DNA of 64,000 bases from Cunninghamia lanceolata (GCA_027924645.1 BSBN01001150.1:682001-746000), one strand, 5' to 3'; shown: positions 9,791 to 22,160, counted from the first letter of the stretch. Numbers and translations: made by a program. Notes: generated by a model from the letters alone, not told the origin.

Positions 9791-12700
9791 CTCACCTCCT
9801 TTTAGTGTATATAGTTAGATTGCTTGCTTGCTTTCATTAGGTTAGGTTTTTGTTTAGATTAGTCTTTGCTTTCTTGCTTTGTTTTCTGTAGTGGTTAGGT
9901 GTTTGCTTTCGCTTAGTTTAGTTTCATTTCCTGTTTTGTTTTTCCCTACTACGCTTGCTTTGTTGGGAGGCCTTGTTTCCAGAATGTGGTGGTAGTTATG
10001 CAAACCTGCAAATTGTTTCTTTGTTTGGTGAATAATTTGAAAATTTTCTTTGAGAAGCTGAAGTTTTTGCTTAGGCCTTGTTGTGGGTTCCGCTGTTATA
10101 CCAGGGGATATGATGTCTATTCATGGGAAAAGAGTCATTAGTCGGTGCACTTGAAGTATTTTCTAACCATATATTTCTCACACTTTTAAGTAATCCTGAA
10201 GTAGCTAAGTGAGTCTTGGTGATCTTGAATTAAGTGAAAAATCTAAGGTCCGCCTTTGCTGCCATCGAAAGTCCACTCCCAGCTAGCTGAGTTATCACAA
10301 AGGTAGCGGTATTGCATTGTACTCTGCCAAATTTAAGCTCAATGAAATATCAAAGTATGAAAGAATGAAATATAAACAAAATCACACTTACACACACCAT
10401 AACTCAGTTAGATGGACAATCAAGTAAACTCTACCGGGGCTATGGATGCTTGAGTGGCAGTGGGGATCTACTTCAGTGGAATTCTGAGACAAACCCCTCG
10501 GGGCTATAGACACTTGCTGGTAGCGAGGCAATGTCCAGGTAGTTCAGAAGGTGTGTACTAATCATGTAGATTAATCTAAAGCATCTAGGATGAGCTTAGT
10601 CACCAAGGGATGGGAATGAATGCATCTGCACACACTCAAGTTTTCAGGATATGGATGGTTGCACTGGTTATCAGGCTTTAATTCTTTGATAAGATATCAT
10701 ATTTTCTTTTCTAGCATGTGGGAAACGTAGAAGTTCTGGGTTCAAACTGAAAGTTTATATTTGAAATGCTTCGAAGCATTCCCCAGCAGAGTTGCCATTT
10801 GTTGTGCTTTGCACACATGCCCCATTTCGCAAAACTAGGACCCCCTCTTTTCAAGCTTTGGTTTAGAGTGTCTATTTGGTTCCTTTATTCTTGAGTGTCA
10901 AAGTGGTTAAAATTACATTTTCTTTCCATGCCAAAGAGATTGAAAGTCATTAAGTCATCCTATCCACTAGGTCCAAGTATCCATATTCATTGAAATCAAG
11001 TCTGAATGCCTTTTTGCACTAAAAACCCTTACAACTGCCTTTTGTGCTAGATTCATGACCAACTGACTTAGTGCTGTTCTCACCATCTACCGACTTAATG
11101 CTAATCCTTCAACTAACCGATCATTGTGCTAAAGAGCCTTTTCACTGATTGAGCGCTAAAGTCCTCATCCGACTAGACGCTACAAAGCATATCATTCGAT
11201 TAAGTCAGACCTTGGTAAAATTCGCGCATGGTCCAGCGACCCTGAAATCAATGCAAAGCGTGAAAAGCACTTCCCTCTGACCTTGCGCTGAAATCCATAA
11301 CAACTGACTAGGTCGGCAACATGCAAAAGTCGTATAAAGTCAGTCGTGTCACATTCTCACAAAAATTTTGAATTAACTCTGTAGAAGGCTTGAACATCCG
11401 CCGTACCCCCTACGTTTATGGCTATCAAATAGGGGAGAATAAAGTGTGTTTATGACTTGTTGGATCTCATTTTACACTTCAAGATCGATTGAGGAGCTCC
11501 CTGACTGAATGTAAAGCTAGTCAATTACAAAAGCCCCCACAGATTCGAACCAGAGCGCTACTTCCTGAGCATTTCATCACACTTCAGTTCTGCTAAACTA
11601 GGTAAGTATTCTATTTCCAGGCCTAGGGTTTCTTATTTCAAAGTTAGGGTTTGCAAAAACAAAGTTTTCATCGACAAATCAAATTTTAGTCTCTTTAGGA
11701 ATGGATTCACAGACACATTTAGAAATGAATGAGTTTGTGTTGATAAGACAAAGTAGGGTTTTCCGTGTCTTTTCTGAAACTATTTTTTTAAAGAAAACCC
11801 TAGTTCAAAAAACTAGACTGAATAGTTTAAAATGCAATCTTATGAGGACTTGATCGTGTCAAAATCAAAGCAATGTCTATGCAACATCATGTTAAAATCT
11901 TCATTCAGACCCTTAGCAATAAATTTTCAAACGAGCCCAAAACTTATCAACATATGGTTGTTTTGCGCCTAAAACAAACTCATTGACATAGCATCAAAAA
12001 CTCATCTAACTGACCTTTAAAACCTTTGCAACCTATTCAAGTCAATTGGCAACCTCAAAAGCCTCTACCAGAATCTTGTATCCAGTCAGTGTTAAATACA
12101 TTATTTTCTGACCCAGCGCTAAATTCTGCCTTAACCGACTTGGTCAGATGACATTTAAATCCCTGCCAAAGCCTTAAGTTCACTTTGCGCCAAAAAAACT
12201 GACTTCTGACTTAGCACTAAAATTTGCCTTCTCCGACCTAGGTTGGACATCTCCTAGAATCCTGCTAAGTCATTAAGACCCAAAGTTTGCGCAAAGTATG
12301 ATGAGTGGTCTCGGTGCTAAAATGTGTCTCCTCTGACTCTATGCTAAAATACCTACCCACCAACTTATTTGATTATCCCTCAAAGTCGCGCAAGGTTTGC
12401 ACTCAATATAATGAAATAGTCCAGCACTAAAAATTGCCTTCTACAACTTGTGTTGCAAAACCAACTAACTGACCTCTGAAGATTCACTTGAGTCAGTCTC
12501 ACCTGAAAGTCACGCAAAGTCAGACATCCATGGAATCCGTGCAAAATACTATAGTGGCCAAATGACCAAATGCCAATGGACCTTTAGGTCAGATAACCTC
12601 AAATCCTGCACAAGGTCAGTTGACCTCCGATCTAGCACTTTATCCCTCACATGTTGAATGACCCTCAAATTAGCGCAAAACCTGCAAAGTGACTGTTCTG

Positions 12701-13064
12701 ATGAAAATTTCAAAGGGTAAATGGTCTATTTGAGTAAAGTGGAAATTGCATTTATGGAATTATGTTGTTTTACATTTCTTGATTCAAATTGTGTAGTATT
12801 TAAAGCATTTATTGCATGAATTGGCATGGAATGTTATGTTATTTATCATTTTTATCATGTAGTAAGTGCAGTGATTAGTAAATTTTAGACTTGTGCATTT
12901 TATAGGCATGCATTTATCACTTAGTTGGATGGATATTGATCTCATTTAGCATAACATGACTTATTGGTGTAGCAGTTGGCTTGAAAATCATGGATTTAAA
13001 ACTTAGGGGTTAGGAAAACCATTCAGATGCATTAAGACTTATGAGATCTAGTCATGCAGGTTAA
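9791..13064. other. Non-coding spacer of element B
   Basis: Between pol and the additional ORF. I see no long ORF. The first part is T-rich (about 9800-10030); 10100-11000 is unremarkable; 11040-12700 contains diverged repeats listed separately; 12720-13060 is AT-rich and leads into the ATG of the aORF. Such long 3' spacers are typical of plant Tat elements. Confidence 0.6.
11040..12700 (+). repeat. Diverged subrepeats with gctaaa / gcgcaaa themes
   Basis: Variants of a phrase like ctgacttagcgctaaa recur irregularly (near 11063, 11094, 11146, 11270, 12105, 12200, 12306, 12340, 12418, 12630), interleaved with gcgcaaag phrases. Spacing is irregular and copies are strongly diverged, so this is an old tandem-repeat region rather than a fresh satellite. 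The 3' untranslated region of Tat-type elements is known to generate such repeats. Confidence 0.5.
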
Positions 13065-16000
13065 ATGACTACAAGGGCCCAAGCCATGAGGTACGAGTTC
13101 AAAGGCATCCCTCCCAAAACCAAGATTACCACTGGATGGAAGAACATAGGAGACACTGATCTAGGTCACATTGACTTAGATGACTTCAGACTCTGGGTAT
13201 TTGGACCTAATCCAACCCCAAGAGCTAAGAAAGTGAAAGATAGTGGAATTGTAGAGGTTGCTGCTTTCCCTACTTCAGCCCAATGTGCAGAGATGATAGT
13301 TGCCTGTGCAGATAGATATGATATCATGACTAGGACAATACAAACTCCTAATGGAGATATGCTAGTAGATCTAAGTCCACCATCCCTAGTAGAAATCTTT
13401 GGCATCCCATGGTACCCGGTGATGACTATGCCAGACAAAAAGGGTACATAGGCCACATACAAAAAGGATATGGATACATGTAAGAATCACATCAATGAAA
13501 AGTGGATGAAAAGAAAAAGGTCTTCCATTATCAAACTTCCTCAGGTCCTCTACATAAGTGATTTTCATGATGACATAAGAGATTTGGTGACCCTACTTAG
13601 TAGAATATATGGGCTACCCACAACATCAAAATTTGAGGAATGAATGTTCCTGGTAATAGAAGAGATAATTACTGAAGATACCAAGTTCTATTGGGCAAAG
13701 ATCTTGAGTGGCATTATGAATGAGGCATTCAATAATTTTAGAGATAAGCAATTCTTCAGATGTACATCTTATGTGGTACGCATTGGCAAGGAGAAATGAA
13801 TATGCTAGATTATCAAAAGTAGGAGAAGTTGGGAATGATGAGTAGCATCAAGTCAAGGTTTATGAATGCTATACCAAATTGACATTATCCTAATCTCTTA
13901 TTCACTTCAAAAGAGTAAATGATGCCTTCACCATGTACATAACTAGACTGCTGCAAGGAAGCACAACCCTTAGAATATCTACTGAGGCCATGAATGAAGT
14001 TACAAGATATGGAAGGTGGTATATACAATTTGAAAAATTCACTTATCTAAGGATTCAAGGATTCACTGGAGCAGCCTATAGACTACCTCATTACCCCACT
14101 GACAAAGTAGTCCTCTTGGAACTGTCAAGGCAGTTAATAACTTGTGTAGATAAACTAAAACATCTACATAGAATGAATGTCCAGTTTCCCATCCTGTTAG
14201 GCAAAGGCAACTATGCTTGTGTCTCCCTAGGAGTAGTTGAACACTCAGATATAGAGCTCCAATTACTTAATCTCCATCTACATACAAAGAGACATCATTT
14301 TGATCCAAACAGAGTAATGGAGAGATTTGTGAGCAAGAAGATGTTTCACAAGATGCACTTAGAAGATTTTTGGGCTAATTGCTTAGATGACTATGAAGTG
14401 ATGAAGAGGGCCCATTCAAGATTATCCTTGGGATTCATAAGGAAATTCTACATCATAGCAGTCCCAGATCAACTTAAAGATGATGAGAATATAATGCATA
14501 GAGGAACTTGGGAGGCACAGTATCACCAACCAATTCCTTTGCCAAATTGGGCTAATGCCGAAGAAAGCTCCTTGGATCAAGTGATGAAAGAGCCAATAAG
14601 GTTGAGTAAGGCATGGGTTAGGAACCAAGTTGTTGTTTTGGAAAAATAGGGAGTGCAACTCACATATGCTGAACCTGAGTCTAAAAAGTAGTCCGGAGGA
14701 GAAGAAGATACACCTATAGAGGTAACAGATGAGGCTGAACCACTTCAAGACCCTACCAAGAAATCAGACAGTGAAGAACATATCCCTTTGGCAGAGAAAG
14801 GAAAAGGGAAAAAGGTAAAGAAGGCTATCCCAAAATCATAGCAGAAGGATATGCCCCCTCCAACAAGGACAAGGGCATCTAAAAAAAGAGACATGCCTAG
14901 TGGACCAGGAGAAGGGTCAAAGATAAAGAAAACCAAAGTAAAGATCACTGGTATAACCATAGGAGCTTCCACAGCTGCAACTCCTGATAACACAAACTTG
15001 CCAGTAGCTTTTCCACCTCCTGCTGCCCCAGTTGTGAACACTGCTACATCTTCTCTTGTTGTTTCAACTACCATTCCTGTTGCTTCTGCTATAATCATCC
15101 AAGAAGATACCTTTGCTACTTCCTCACCGGCAATTACTATCTCGACTACCTCGTGTCCATTGACGATAGATTCGAACACCCCAAGTAGTCACATTTCTTC
15201 CATTGTTGCCTCTTCACTCTCTTCTATTTCCACCATGTCCATGCCTTCCATTTTTTCTGTCTCACTCTCCACTTCCTTTTCCTTGCCATCTATTTCCTCC
15301 ATTCTTTCACCATCTTTCCTCATGCCCTCCTTCTCTATTACTTCACCTATTATCATTTCCTCTATCATGCCAACCTCACCCGTTCCACCTACTTTGGGAA
15401 TTACCTCTTTTGCCAACTTGACATGAGTCAGTCTGCCTTCATTTGCAACAATCCCATCATCTTCTGCTCCTACTTCCCAAACTGCAATAATGCAAGATTC
15501 AATCCTTTGTCTATACCACTGTTGCCAGGGATAGATAAAGTGTGTGTACAATTAGGCCTTCAAGAACAAGAGCCTGAGAAGGAAACATTCGAAGAGCCTC
15601 TTCCTCAAGTAGTGAATACAGAAGTGATAGAAGTTTCTGATAGCCCTTCGGAAAAGAACTCAACAAAAATAGTCTTGCGAGCTGCCCAGAAGGAGATATT
15701 AGTAAATTGGAGAAATATTGAAGATGTGGAAGAAGATACAAATAAAGAGCTGGAGCAAGAACAAAAGTTGCTTGAGGGGCCACCTAGCACAAACAATGAA
15801 AATCCTGAGTCCTCCTCCATAGCACTGGATTGGCTGCAAATTAGGATTGCCTATCCAGATCCTTAGGTTGTGATAATGAAATTGGACCTAAGTGCCATTC
15901 TAGCACAGACACTGAAGTCAAGGAAACAAAAAAAGGCTAAGGTGCAGTCCAAAATTTATAAGGATGTGACAGGAGCCCAGATAGTAGGAGTGGCTATCCC

Positions 16001-16990
16001 ACCCACTGATGTAGATAAAGAACAGGTCAGAGCTGAAGACTACACCATAACGACTATTAACTTGGGGCCTGCTACGAGAATTCAAAGGGTTGAGGAATTC
16101 AAAGGTTCTGATTCTTCCATCTTAGAGCAATTAGACAAGGATAAACTCAGCAAGAAACAACTGAAGCGACAAAATAAAGAATTCAAAGCTTGCCTGCAGT
16201 TCTTGATAAAACGCCTGGATTCTGAAGGTTAGCTTAGGATAGTCCCTACTTTGCTGTCAAAGGATGAAGCAACAAAGCTTGATGAAGTCAGGACTCTGGC
16301 TACTAGAAGTCAAAAATGGATGATTAAGGTATGTCAAGAAGGATGTGAGGCCATTGACTTTGCAGCTGAACTTCATAAAAACTTCTGCAAATTACGGGAC
16401 CATTGGAAAGAATTGTACATGCAATGTGACCCTTTTGATGAGTATTATTCTCAGGTGTTCCCTCGGGTGGAAGAAATAAGAGATCTACCCGCTCAAATGC
16501 TGGTAGATGAAAATATCTTGACAACAAATAGACTGTACAAAGCAGTGAAATGGTACCACCAGATAAAACTAAGAAAAGAAGTTTTTGACAATATTAGGGA
16601 AGCTTATAAGGTGGAAGATAAGAATATATTATCTTTTATTTATGAAATAAATGACTCATTAAAGGACTGCCTTGTAATGGGTTGTGATGATTTGGCTCCA
16701 TATGATGTGTAAGGGTGTAAAGATAAGCTGCATAAAATAGTCTTTGAGGAGACTGAATTGGATGTCATGGACAGGTTGGATAAAGTCAGTGATCTTTGGA
16801 CATACTTCATTACATTTCATAAAGGAAGAAAGGAAGTTGAAAAGATGTATATTCAATACAGCCAGGAGCTAGAAATGTTCAGATACCGAGTGAACCACAT
16901 CGAGAACCTGGACCCTGCCGATATAAATCCATCACTATCAGCATAGGTGGAGTACAGGAACAAGGAGGTAGAACAAGACAAAATTGATTT
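13065..16990 (+). pseudogene. Additional ORF (aORF) of element B
   Basis: Long coding region of about 1300 codons between pol and the 3' LTR, beginning MTTRAQAMRYEFKG at 13065. The N-terminal two thirds (to about 14650) looks globular, with motifs such as LVDLSPPSLVEIFGIPW and WANAEESSLDQVM. It recalls, faintly, plant-mobile-domain-like sequences reported as additional ORFs in plant elements; I cannot prove this. Then comes a Lys-rich, nuclear-localisation-like stretch (14790-14940), a Ser/Thr/Pro-rich low-complexity region (14960-15430), an acidic linker, and a charged helical C-terminus (16250-16990). Stops at about 13449, 14647, 14689, 14838, 15864, 16230, 16710 and 16943, and frameshifts near 13640-13930 and 15500, disable it. 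Confidence 0.7.
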
Positions 16991-17128
16991 AGATGAAGAA
17001 CAATAGTATATTTTAAATACTTTGAAATGTAACCCCATCACTCATGTGTATTGCCATATTTGGGAAGTCACGTGACACTATTTTGTCCTTATTATGCCTC
17101 GAAAATTGTCTTTTCAATATGTATATTC

Positions 17129-17140
17129 AAAGGGGTAGTC
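17129..17140 (+). promoter_or_regulatory. Polypurine tract of element B
   Basis: caaaggggtagt immediately precedes the 3' LTR and is the likely plus-strand primer. The same tract precedes the shared LTR at 2094-2103. Confidence 0.6.
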
Positions 17141-17143
17141 AAT

Positions 17144-18128
17144 TGGCCAGGTTCAATGTATTTGAAGGTCATTTTTTCATCTTTTTCCTAAGAGACAAAT
17201 TGTAATCTGATAATGTAATGAGCTATTACAAATACATTTAATGATGTTAAATCTAGACCATCGGTGTTGAGTTAATCTCCACCGTCTGTTCAAAAACTTA
17301 GTATTGTGCCTTTCCTATATAAAGGTCTGCCATTTCCTTCATTTTTAAGACTCTTGATGTCGAATTGTTGATGCTCTGCCATTTGAAGTTAATACAAAGC
17401 AAGTTTCTACAGTTTTCTTGAGAATTTTTTCATTGTGTTGCTTATTTGGTTTCATGGTTCGCTTCTTGATCTACATTGGTTAGTTGTGCTTTTGCAATGT
17501 TAATGGTTTGTTGAAAGGTATTTGATGAATGTTCTTAGTCCATACTCTTAGTTACTTGCTGACTATAAGTGGCTGTGTAGAGTTAGCTTGGGCTTTAATT
17601 TAGGCTAAGTTCAATTGCATTTCATGAGTTAAACAGTGCCATTACTAGGGTATTTGATAAATGAATGTGATATGAAAATCTTTAACTTCCATCGAAGATA
17701 GCATCATTTTCTGTAGTGTTGTAGCAATCAATTAAGCTTGGTTAGGTTCCATTTCTGAACATTTGTCTACCTACAATAGTCTTCACATTGTGAATGTCAC
17801 TTAGGAATCTTATGAACCCTATTCCCTTTTATAATTTCTTTCAAGTCAACTATTAGATTAGGTTTTTTCAGCAGCATTTTATATTGCCATATCAATTGAA
17901 TGTATAAAGGTTTTGCATGAGTTGTTGTCCAAACTATCCAAATCTGTCAACTGCATGTAAGACCCCTTGTAGGAACAGCTAGTACATTTCAACTGAGAGA
18001 TTCCAAGCAAGCTAAGACCTAGCTGTATTATCCTCGGAGTAGTCTTGCCTAGCGTAGGATACTTTTCAAGAGAGGTGTGATCCCAACAATCATACCTATG
18101 TTGTTGTGTGCTAAAACCACCATCAACA
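17144..18128 (+). repeat. 3' LTR of element B
   Basis: About 985 bp matching 2110-3104, with TATA box at 17316-17323. The match ends at caaca (18128); beyond it the sequence is unrelated to the gag leader. Confidence 0.8.
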
Positions 18129-18260
18129 GGTCCCTTAGATAAGATTTTGTATGAATTCAAAGGATGCTAATAGTTAGGTGATATAGAGGTTGTAATTGAG
18201 AATGATTTTTGAAGAAGCCATTCTATGTAGGAACTGTAATGTCTTGAGTGACCTCTATTA
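18129..18260. other. Short flank between element B and the MITE
   Basis: No ORF or repeat recognised. Confidence 0.4.
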
Positions 18261-18701
18261 GGGCATGTCCCCATGCGACTGCTTAGCTTATTTTGGCTAG
18301 GAGCCACTGCTCAATATTTTTAGAAGATATTTGTGGAGTTATTGACCCCATGAATATTTATTTTTCTACTTATTTTAGGCAGTTATCTTGATTTGCAGGT
18401 TTTACTATATAAACAAATAAAAAATAAATTATCTTAATTACTTTAATTTAGAAGAAAATTAAAAAAAGGGAAGAAAATATATGCAGTCACATGGCATATT
18501 TTTCATTATGCAGTGGCTTCTTATTTCTAGCCCCCCTTTTTTCCATAGCTTATTTGCAAATTCTAAACAGTAGCTACTCCGCAAAAAATAGGGAAAGATT
18601 TTGTATTATTGCTTTCTCATAATTGTAATTTCCATGGGGCCACTCCAACTGCTTAAATTTAAACAGAAAAATAAGTTAAGCAGCCGCATGGGGACATGGG
18701 G
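18261..18701. mobile_element. Tourist-like MITE (PIF/Harbinger type)
   Basis: A 441 bp segment bounded by 34 bp terminal inverted repeats (18261-18294 starting gggcatgtccccatgcgact, and its near reverse complement 18668-18701) with about four mismatches. It is flanked by a 3 bp duplication, tta (18258-18260 and 18702-18704). Size, AT-rich interior without coding capacity and a TTA target fit Tourist-like MITEs mobilised by PIF/Harbinger transposases. Confidence 0.85.
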
Positions 18702-18888
18702 TTATTAAGCCTCATGTTAGCCTCAAGTGTCGATTTAAGTTTGTTTAATTAAAGAAGTTCCCAAAGAACTTATTATACTGTAAATAATCGTATAATTAGA
18801 TTCTTAGAATGCATTTCCTTACAATTTGTACAAAATATCTTGTGTATTTCCCAACAAGTAGGAGGTAATTTCCGTAGTGTGTCTAATT

Positions 18889-19023
18889 ATGATATTTGTA
18901 TCCAGATTCACTTGCGTAGTTTTTGAGTCAAACTTGCCGACCCATATGAACCACTATTTATGTAATATGGGTCAACAAGTTTGACTCAAAAACTATGTAG
19001 TTGAATCCTAATATAAATATCAT
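18889..19023. repeat. Inverted repeat (foldback)
   Basis: Arms 18889-18947 and 18965-19023 are near reverse complements (shared core gtttttgagtcaaacttg / caagtttgactcaaaaac) with a 17 base loop. A 22 bp direct repeat (ttgtacaaaatat.ttgtgtat) flanks it at about 18828 and 19037, and is itself nearly palindromic. Either a small foldback transposon or a transcribed hairpin. Confidence 0.7.
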
Positions 19024-19799
19024 ATTTCCCAAAAAGTTGTACAAAATATTTTGTGTATCCTAGTTAGACTAGGCTAAGGTATCAGTTTGGCTTAGTCAAA
19101 ATTTAGCGACCCTTCCAAATTTCAATGGCGGTTTAATTAGGTTAGATGTGACTTTAGGTCTAAACTCACTTTGAAGCTCCTTTCCCTTTTTAAATTCTAT
19201 CTTAAATGCTCTAAAAAGAATGGGACTGAAACACATTTTAATTGAGGTAAGTGTACAACTTGGAGTTGAGGAGGTAGGCCCCACTCATTTTTGTTATTTC
19301 TTTCAAGAGTAAGCTCAAACATGATGTGTAAACTAGTGGTAATCCATGTGTTTGCACTTGGGAGATGTTGTACTTCAAAATAACAACTTGTTTATTTACT
19401 TGGAGCTTAAATGTTGAATTAAACCCAAAACTAGAACATTGAATATCTAGATTGAAAATGATTTCACATCCAAAATACTTTTAGAACATTTATCTCTAGA
19501 GGAATTACTCTAAGTCACCCTAAAGAGTTAACAAGTTGAGAATAGGGTTAAACCTAATTAATATTCACTTAGATTTAAAGTTAGTTCAAAGCCTCTAAGT
19601 GATCCAATTGGAAATTACATCCAAAATCTAGGTATTCCTTTATTTAATCAATCTTTTTTCCATGGATCCTTGCCATTAATCAATTTAATCTAGTTGACAA
19701 GTGTTAAGCCTGAAATGGTAGTCTGTGAAAGTGGGTCTTATGAGTTTCATTTGGACTATAGAAAGGTGTGAGATGGTTGTGATCTGTATAAGATTCTCC
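19024..19799. other. Unannotated intergenic sequence
   Basis: AT-rich, no convincing ORF, repeat or RNA gene seen. Confidence 0.4.
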
Positions 19800-21288
19800 T
19801 ATTGCAAGTATGTGCCTAACCGGTGTTGTCATTGATGTCAACATATTTGTGTTGTCATTGGTGTCAACTGTGTTCTTGATTTGATGCTTGCTTGTAATGA
19901 GTTAGATGCTTTGCATTGGCTTATATAAGTGTTGGAGAGAATGAGTAAGTAATCCTGATATTGAGTTTCCAAGTGCTTTTGAGAAAATTTGCTCCTCCAA
20001 TGGAAATAATGTATAAAAGAGTATCTTTGTTTACAACAGAACAATCCAGTAGATTGCTTTGTATTTCTTGTAGAATGAATATCTTTGTTTGTGGATTGGA
20101 AGTTGTTTAGAGGGATGTTTGAAGATGCTATGTTCCAAGTTTGAGCCTTTGATATGAAGATTTGAATGAGTTATGATCACCAGAGTGAAAACTACTTTCT
20201 CTGAGTATTCACTGGTGACAGGGAGAATGTATTTTGCTTTGCACTCCTCTGCATTGAAGTGTTATGATCTGCAGTTCATAAGTTAAGTCTGAAATGATGA
20301 TAGCTTCCTTCAACTCCAAGGGTTCATGATTCAGTGGTCTGCAAGCTATCCTTTCTTTATGACAGTAGTTGATAGTGTTGTTCTTGTGCTTCAGTTTGAA
20401 GAATCTTCTTGACAGAGTACTTAGAGACCATGCAGTTGTTCCTGGTGATTACAATGTGCTTTTGGATGTCTCTTGATTATGTTCCTACCTTTGGATTGGT
20501 CCGCAAAGAAAAATTTAGATGATGTTGGATGAAGACTGTTCTTAGAAGACTTAATGTGAACACTAGTCTTGGCCGACTTGGTTGTTTTCATTACTTGTGG
20601 AGATGCATTGAAGATTGTGGAAGCATGTCATGGTGTGGACGATGGCTTTTAAGTCCCAACTAAGGCATGACATGATCCACAGACATCTTTTCCTTAGCTA
20701 GTTTAGGTCCAAACCTATTTCTATGAATGTTTGTAATGTCGACCTTGGAGATTGTTCCAATGGTTGATGAATGTAATGCCGACCTTGATGTACATTCCCA
20801 GGTTGATGAATTGTATAAAAGCATGTAATGTAGTTGTGAAAAAGAAGAGATAAGTGATAAGGTGTGAGAATATTAGAGCAAAGGAGTTATACTGTGCTTC
20901 AATGGAATTGAACTCAAGCATGGAGTAGATGCTATCAATTCAGTTCACCAATCCTTGGTAGTGAGCCGCCCCTTGGTAATGATCTGATCTTGGCAGTGAA
21001 CCCTAACATTTGTAGTGAGCATTTTGGGCAGTGAGCCTTTGATTTTTGGTATTTCTATAACTCATTTATTTCAGTGGGCTAACACCCATCGTGGTTTTTC
21101 CCTTCTAGGGTTTTCCATGTAAAAATTGTGGTGTCTCATGTGCTATTGTGTTGGGCTTCTTGTTTCATGCTTTCATGGTTAATATTAATAACAATGATTA
21201 AGAATTTGATGTATTGATATTCATAAGTGGTTAAAGTTTTGTGACAACTAATTCACCCCCCCTCTCAGTTGTCCTATGCATTTCAACA
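19800..21288 (+). repeat. Solo LTR related to the LTR of element D
   Basis: About 1.49 kb sharing diagnostic blocks with the LTR of element D: gttgtcattgatg near the start, gtagtgagcc phrases, a block gtggtttttccct, and the end gtgacaact..ttcacccccc..ctcagttgtcc. It starts tattg (TG mutated to TA, as in the 3' LTR of D) and ends tcaaca. Flanks tctcc and tatcc are a plausible 5 bp duplication with one mismatch. No internal element sequence remains, so it is the product of LTR-LTR recombination. Confidence 0.7.
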
Positions 21289-21515
21289 TATCCATCAAGG
21301 CAAGTGAGTCTGCATATTATCTTTGAGCTCACATTATGGCTTGGTATTGTCAAGCCTAAGGCAACACCAAATTGTTGTCAATTCTTCATTAAAATGCCAC
21401 CACAACGTCGAGGAGGCCAAAGGAGTAGGTTTTATTTGTTTTTTTTAATGTGAATTTGTTACTAAATAGTTATATTTAAGTGGTTTTTTTATGTAAATTT
21501 CTTTAATTTACATGA
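21289..21515. other. Flank with a short basic ORF start
   Basis: An ATG at about 21392 begins MPPQRRGGQRSR, a basic peptide that runs into a T-rich stretch with an exon-intron look (ag before gttttatttg). It may be a first exon of the ORF that follows; not provable here. Confidence 0.25.
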
Positions 21516-22160
21516 ATTGATAATGCACCTCCTTCTCTTGAAAATCTTCAATCACCTCAACACCAAATACCTGATGAAGAACAACCCCAACAACAAACAC
21601 CTCCAGTAATTCTTCAATACGCCCTTGGAACACAAGAAAATTCAATGGGGCAAATTGAAATTGATAAAAAACAAATTGAGGACATAATTGCAAGTTTGAA
21701 AGATCCTTCATTGTCATCCTTGCATAGAGTCGTGCTTGCTCAATCTCTTGAATATATGTTATCAAATGTAGATTCAATTAGCAAGCAAATCTCTAGTTGG
21801 TCAGATAAGAAGAAAGAGTTTAGACAATTCTATGCAGATAAGTTATCTTACGAACAAGTCAAAAATGAAAAAATTACAAAATTTGACTTGTGTTCCCTTT
21901 TCACAAACCCACGAACAAATCAACCTCTAGATCCTGCATTGTCAACCTCAAATAGAGCAGCGCTTACTCAATCTCTTGAATCCATGTTATCAAATATAGA
22001 TTCAATTAGCAAGCAAATCTCTAGTTGGTCAGATAAGATGAGAGAGTTTAGACAATTCTATGTAGATAAGTTATCTTACGAACAAGTCAAAAATAAAAAA
22101 AATTACAAAATTTGATTTGAGTTCCCTCTTCACAAACCCATGAACAAATCAACCTCTAGA
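21516..22160 (+). pseudogene. Unknown ORF with a tandem 76-residue repeat
   Basis: An open frame from about 21516 to 22115 starts with a Gln/Pro-rich segment (DEEQPQQQTPP) and then has two near-identical units of 76 codons (228 bp apart; compare QSLEYMLSNVDSISKQISSW with QSLESMLSNIDSISKQISSW). Units begin at about 21707 and 21935; a third unit starts after 22125 but is cut. The repeats are predicted amphipathic helices with a conserved FRQFY.DKLSYEQVKN end. I do not recognise the family. It may be part of a transposon-encoded accessory protein; the frame ends in an A-rich slip (aaaaataaaaaaaat) near 22093. Confidence 0.45.

Larger units (their letters stand above)
2110..18128 (+). mobile_element. 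Element B: 16 kb Ty3/gypsy retrotransposon with aORF
   Basis: A complete but decayed LTR retrotransposon. Order seen: 5' LTR (2110-3104), primer site, gag, protease, RNase H-like domain, RT, RNase H, integrase with C-terminal GPY motif, 3 kb spacer with diverged repeats, additional ORF (13065-16990), polypurine tract, 3' LTR (17144-18128). The great length, the extra RNase H and the 3' additional ORF point to the plant Tat lineage (Ogre/Retand-like); that assignment is inference. Its 5' LTR also serves as 3' LTR of copy A, so TSDs cannot be tested here. All ORFs carry stops or frameshifts, so it cannot be autonomous. A TRIM is inserted at 9272-9621. Confidence 0.85.

Noticed and set aside
15189..15551. 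Minus-strand ORF rich in Glu, Met and Gly
   Set aside because: Shadow of the Ser/Thr/Pro-rich linker of the aORF on the plus strand.
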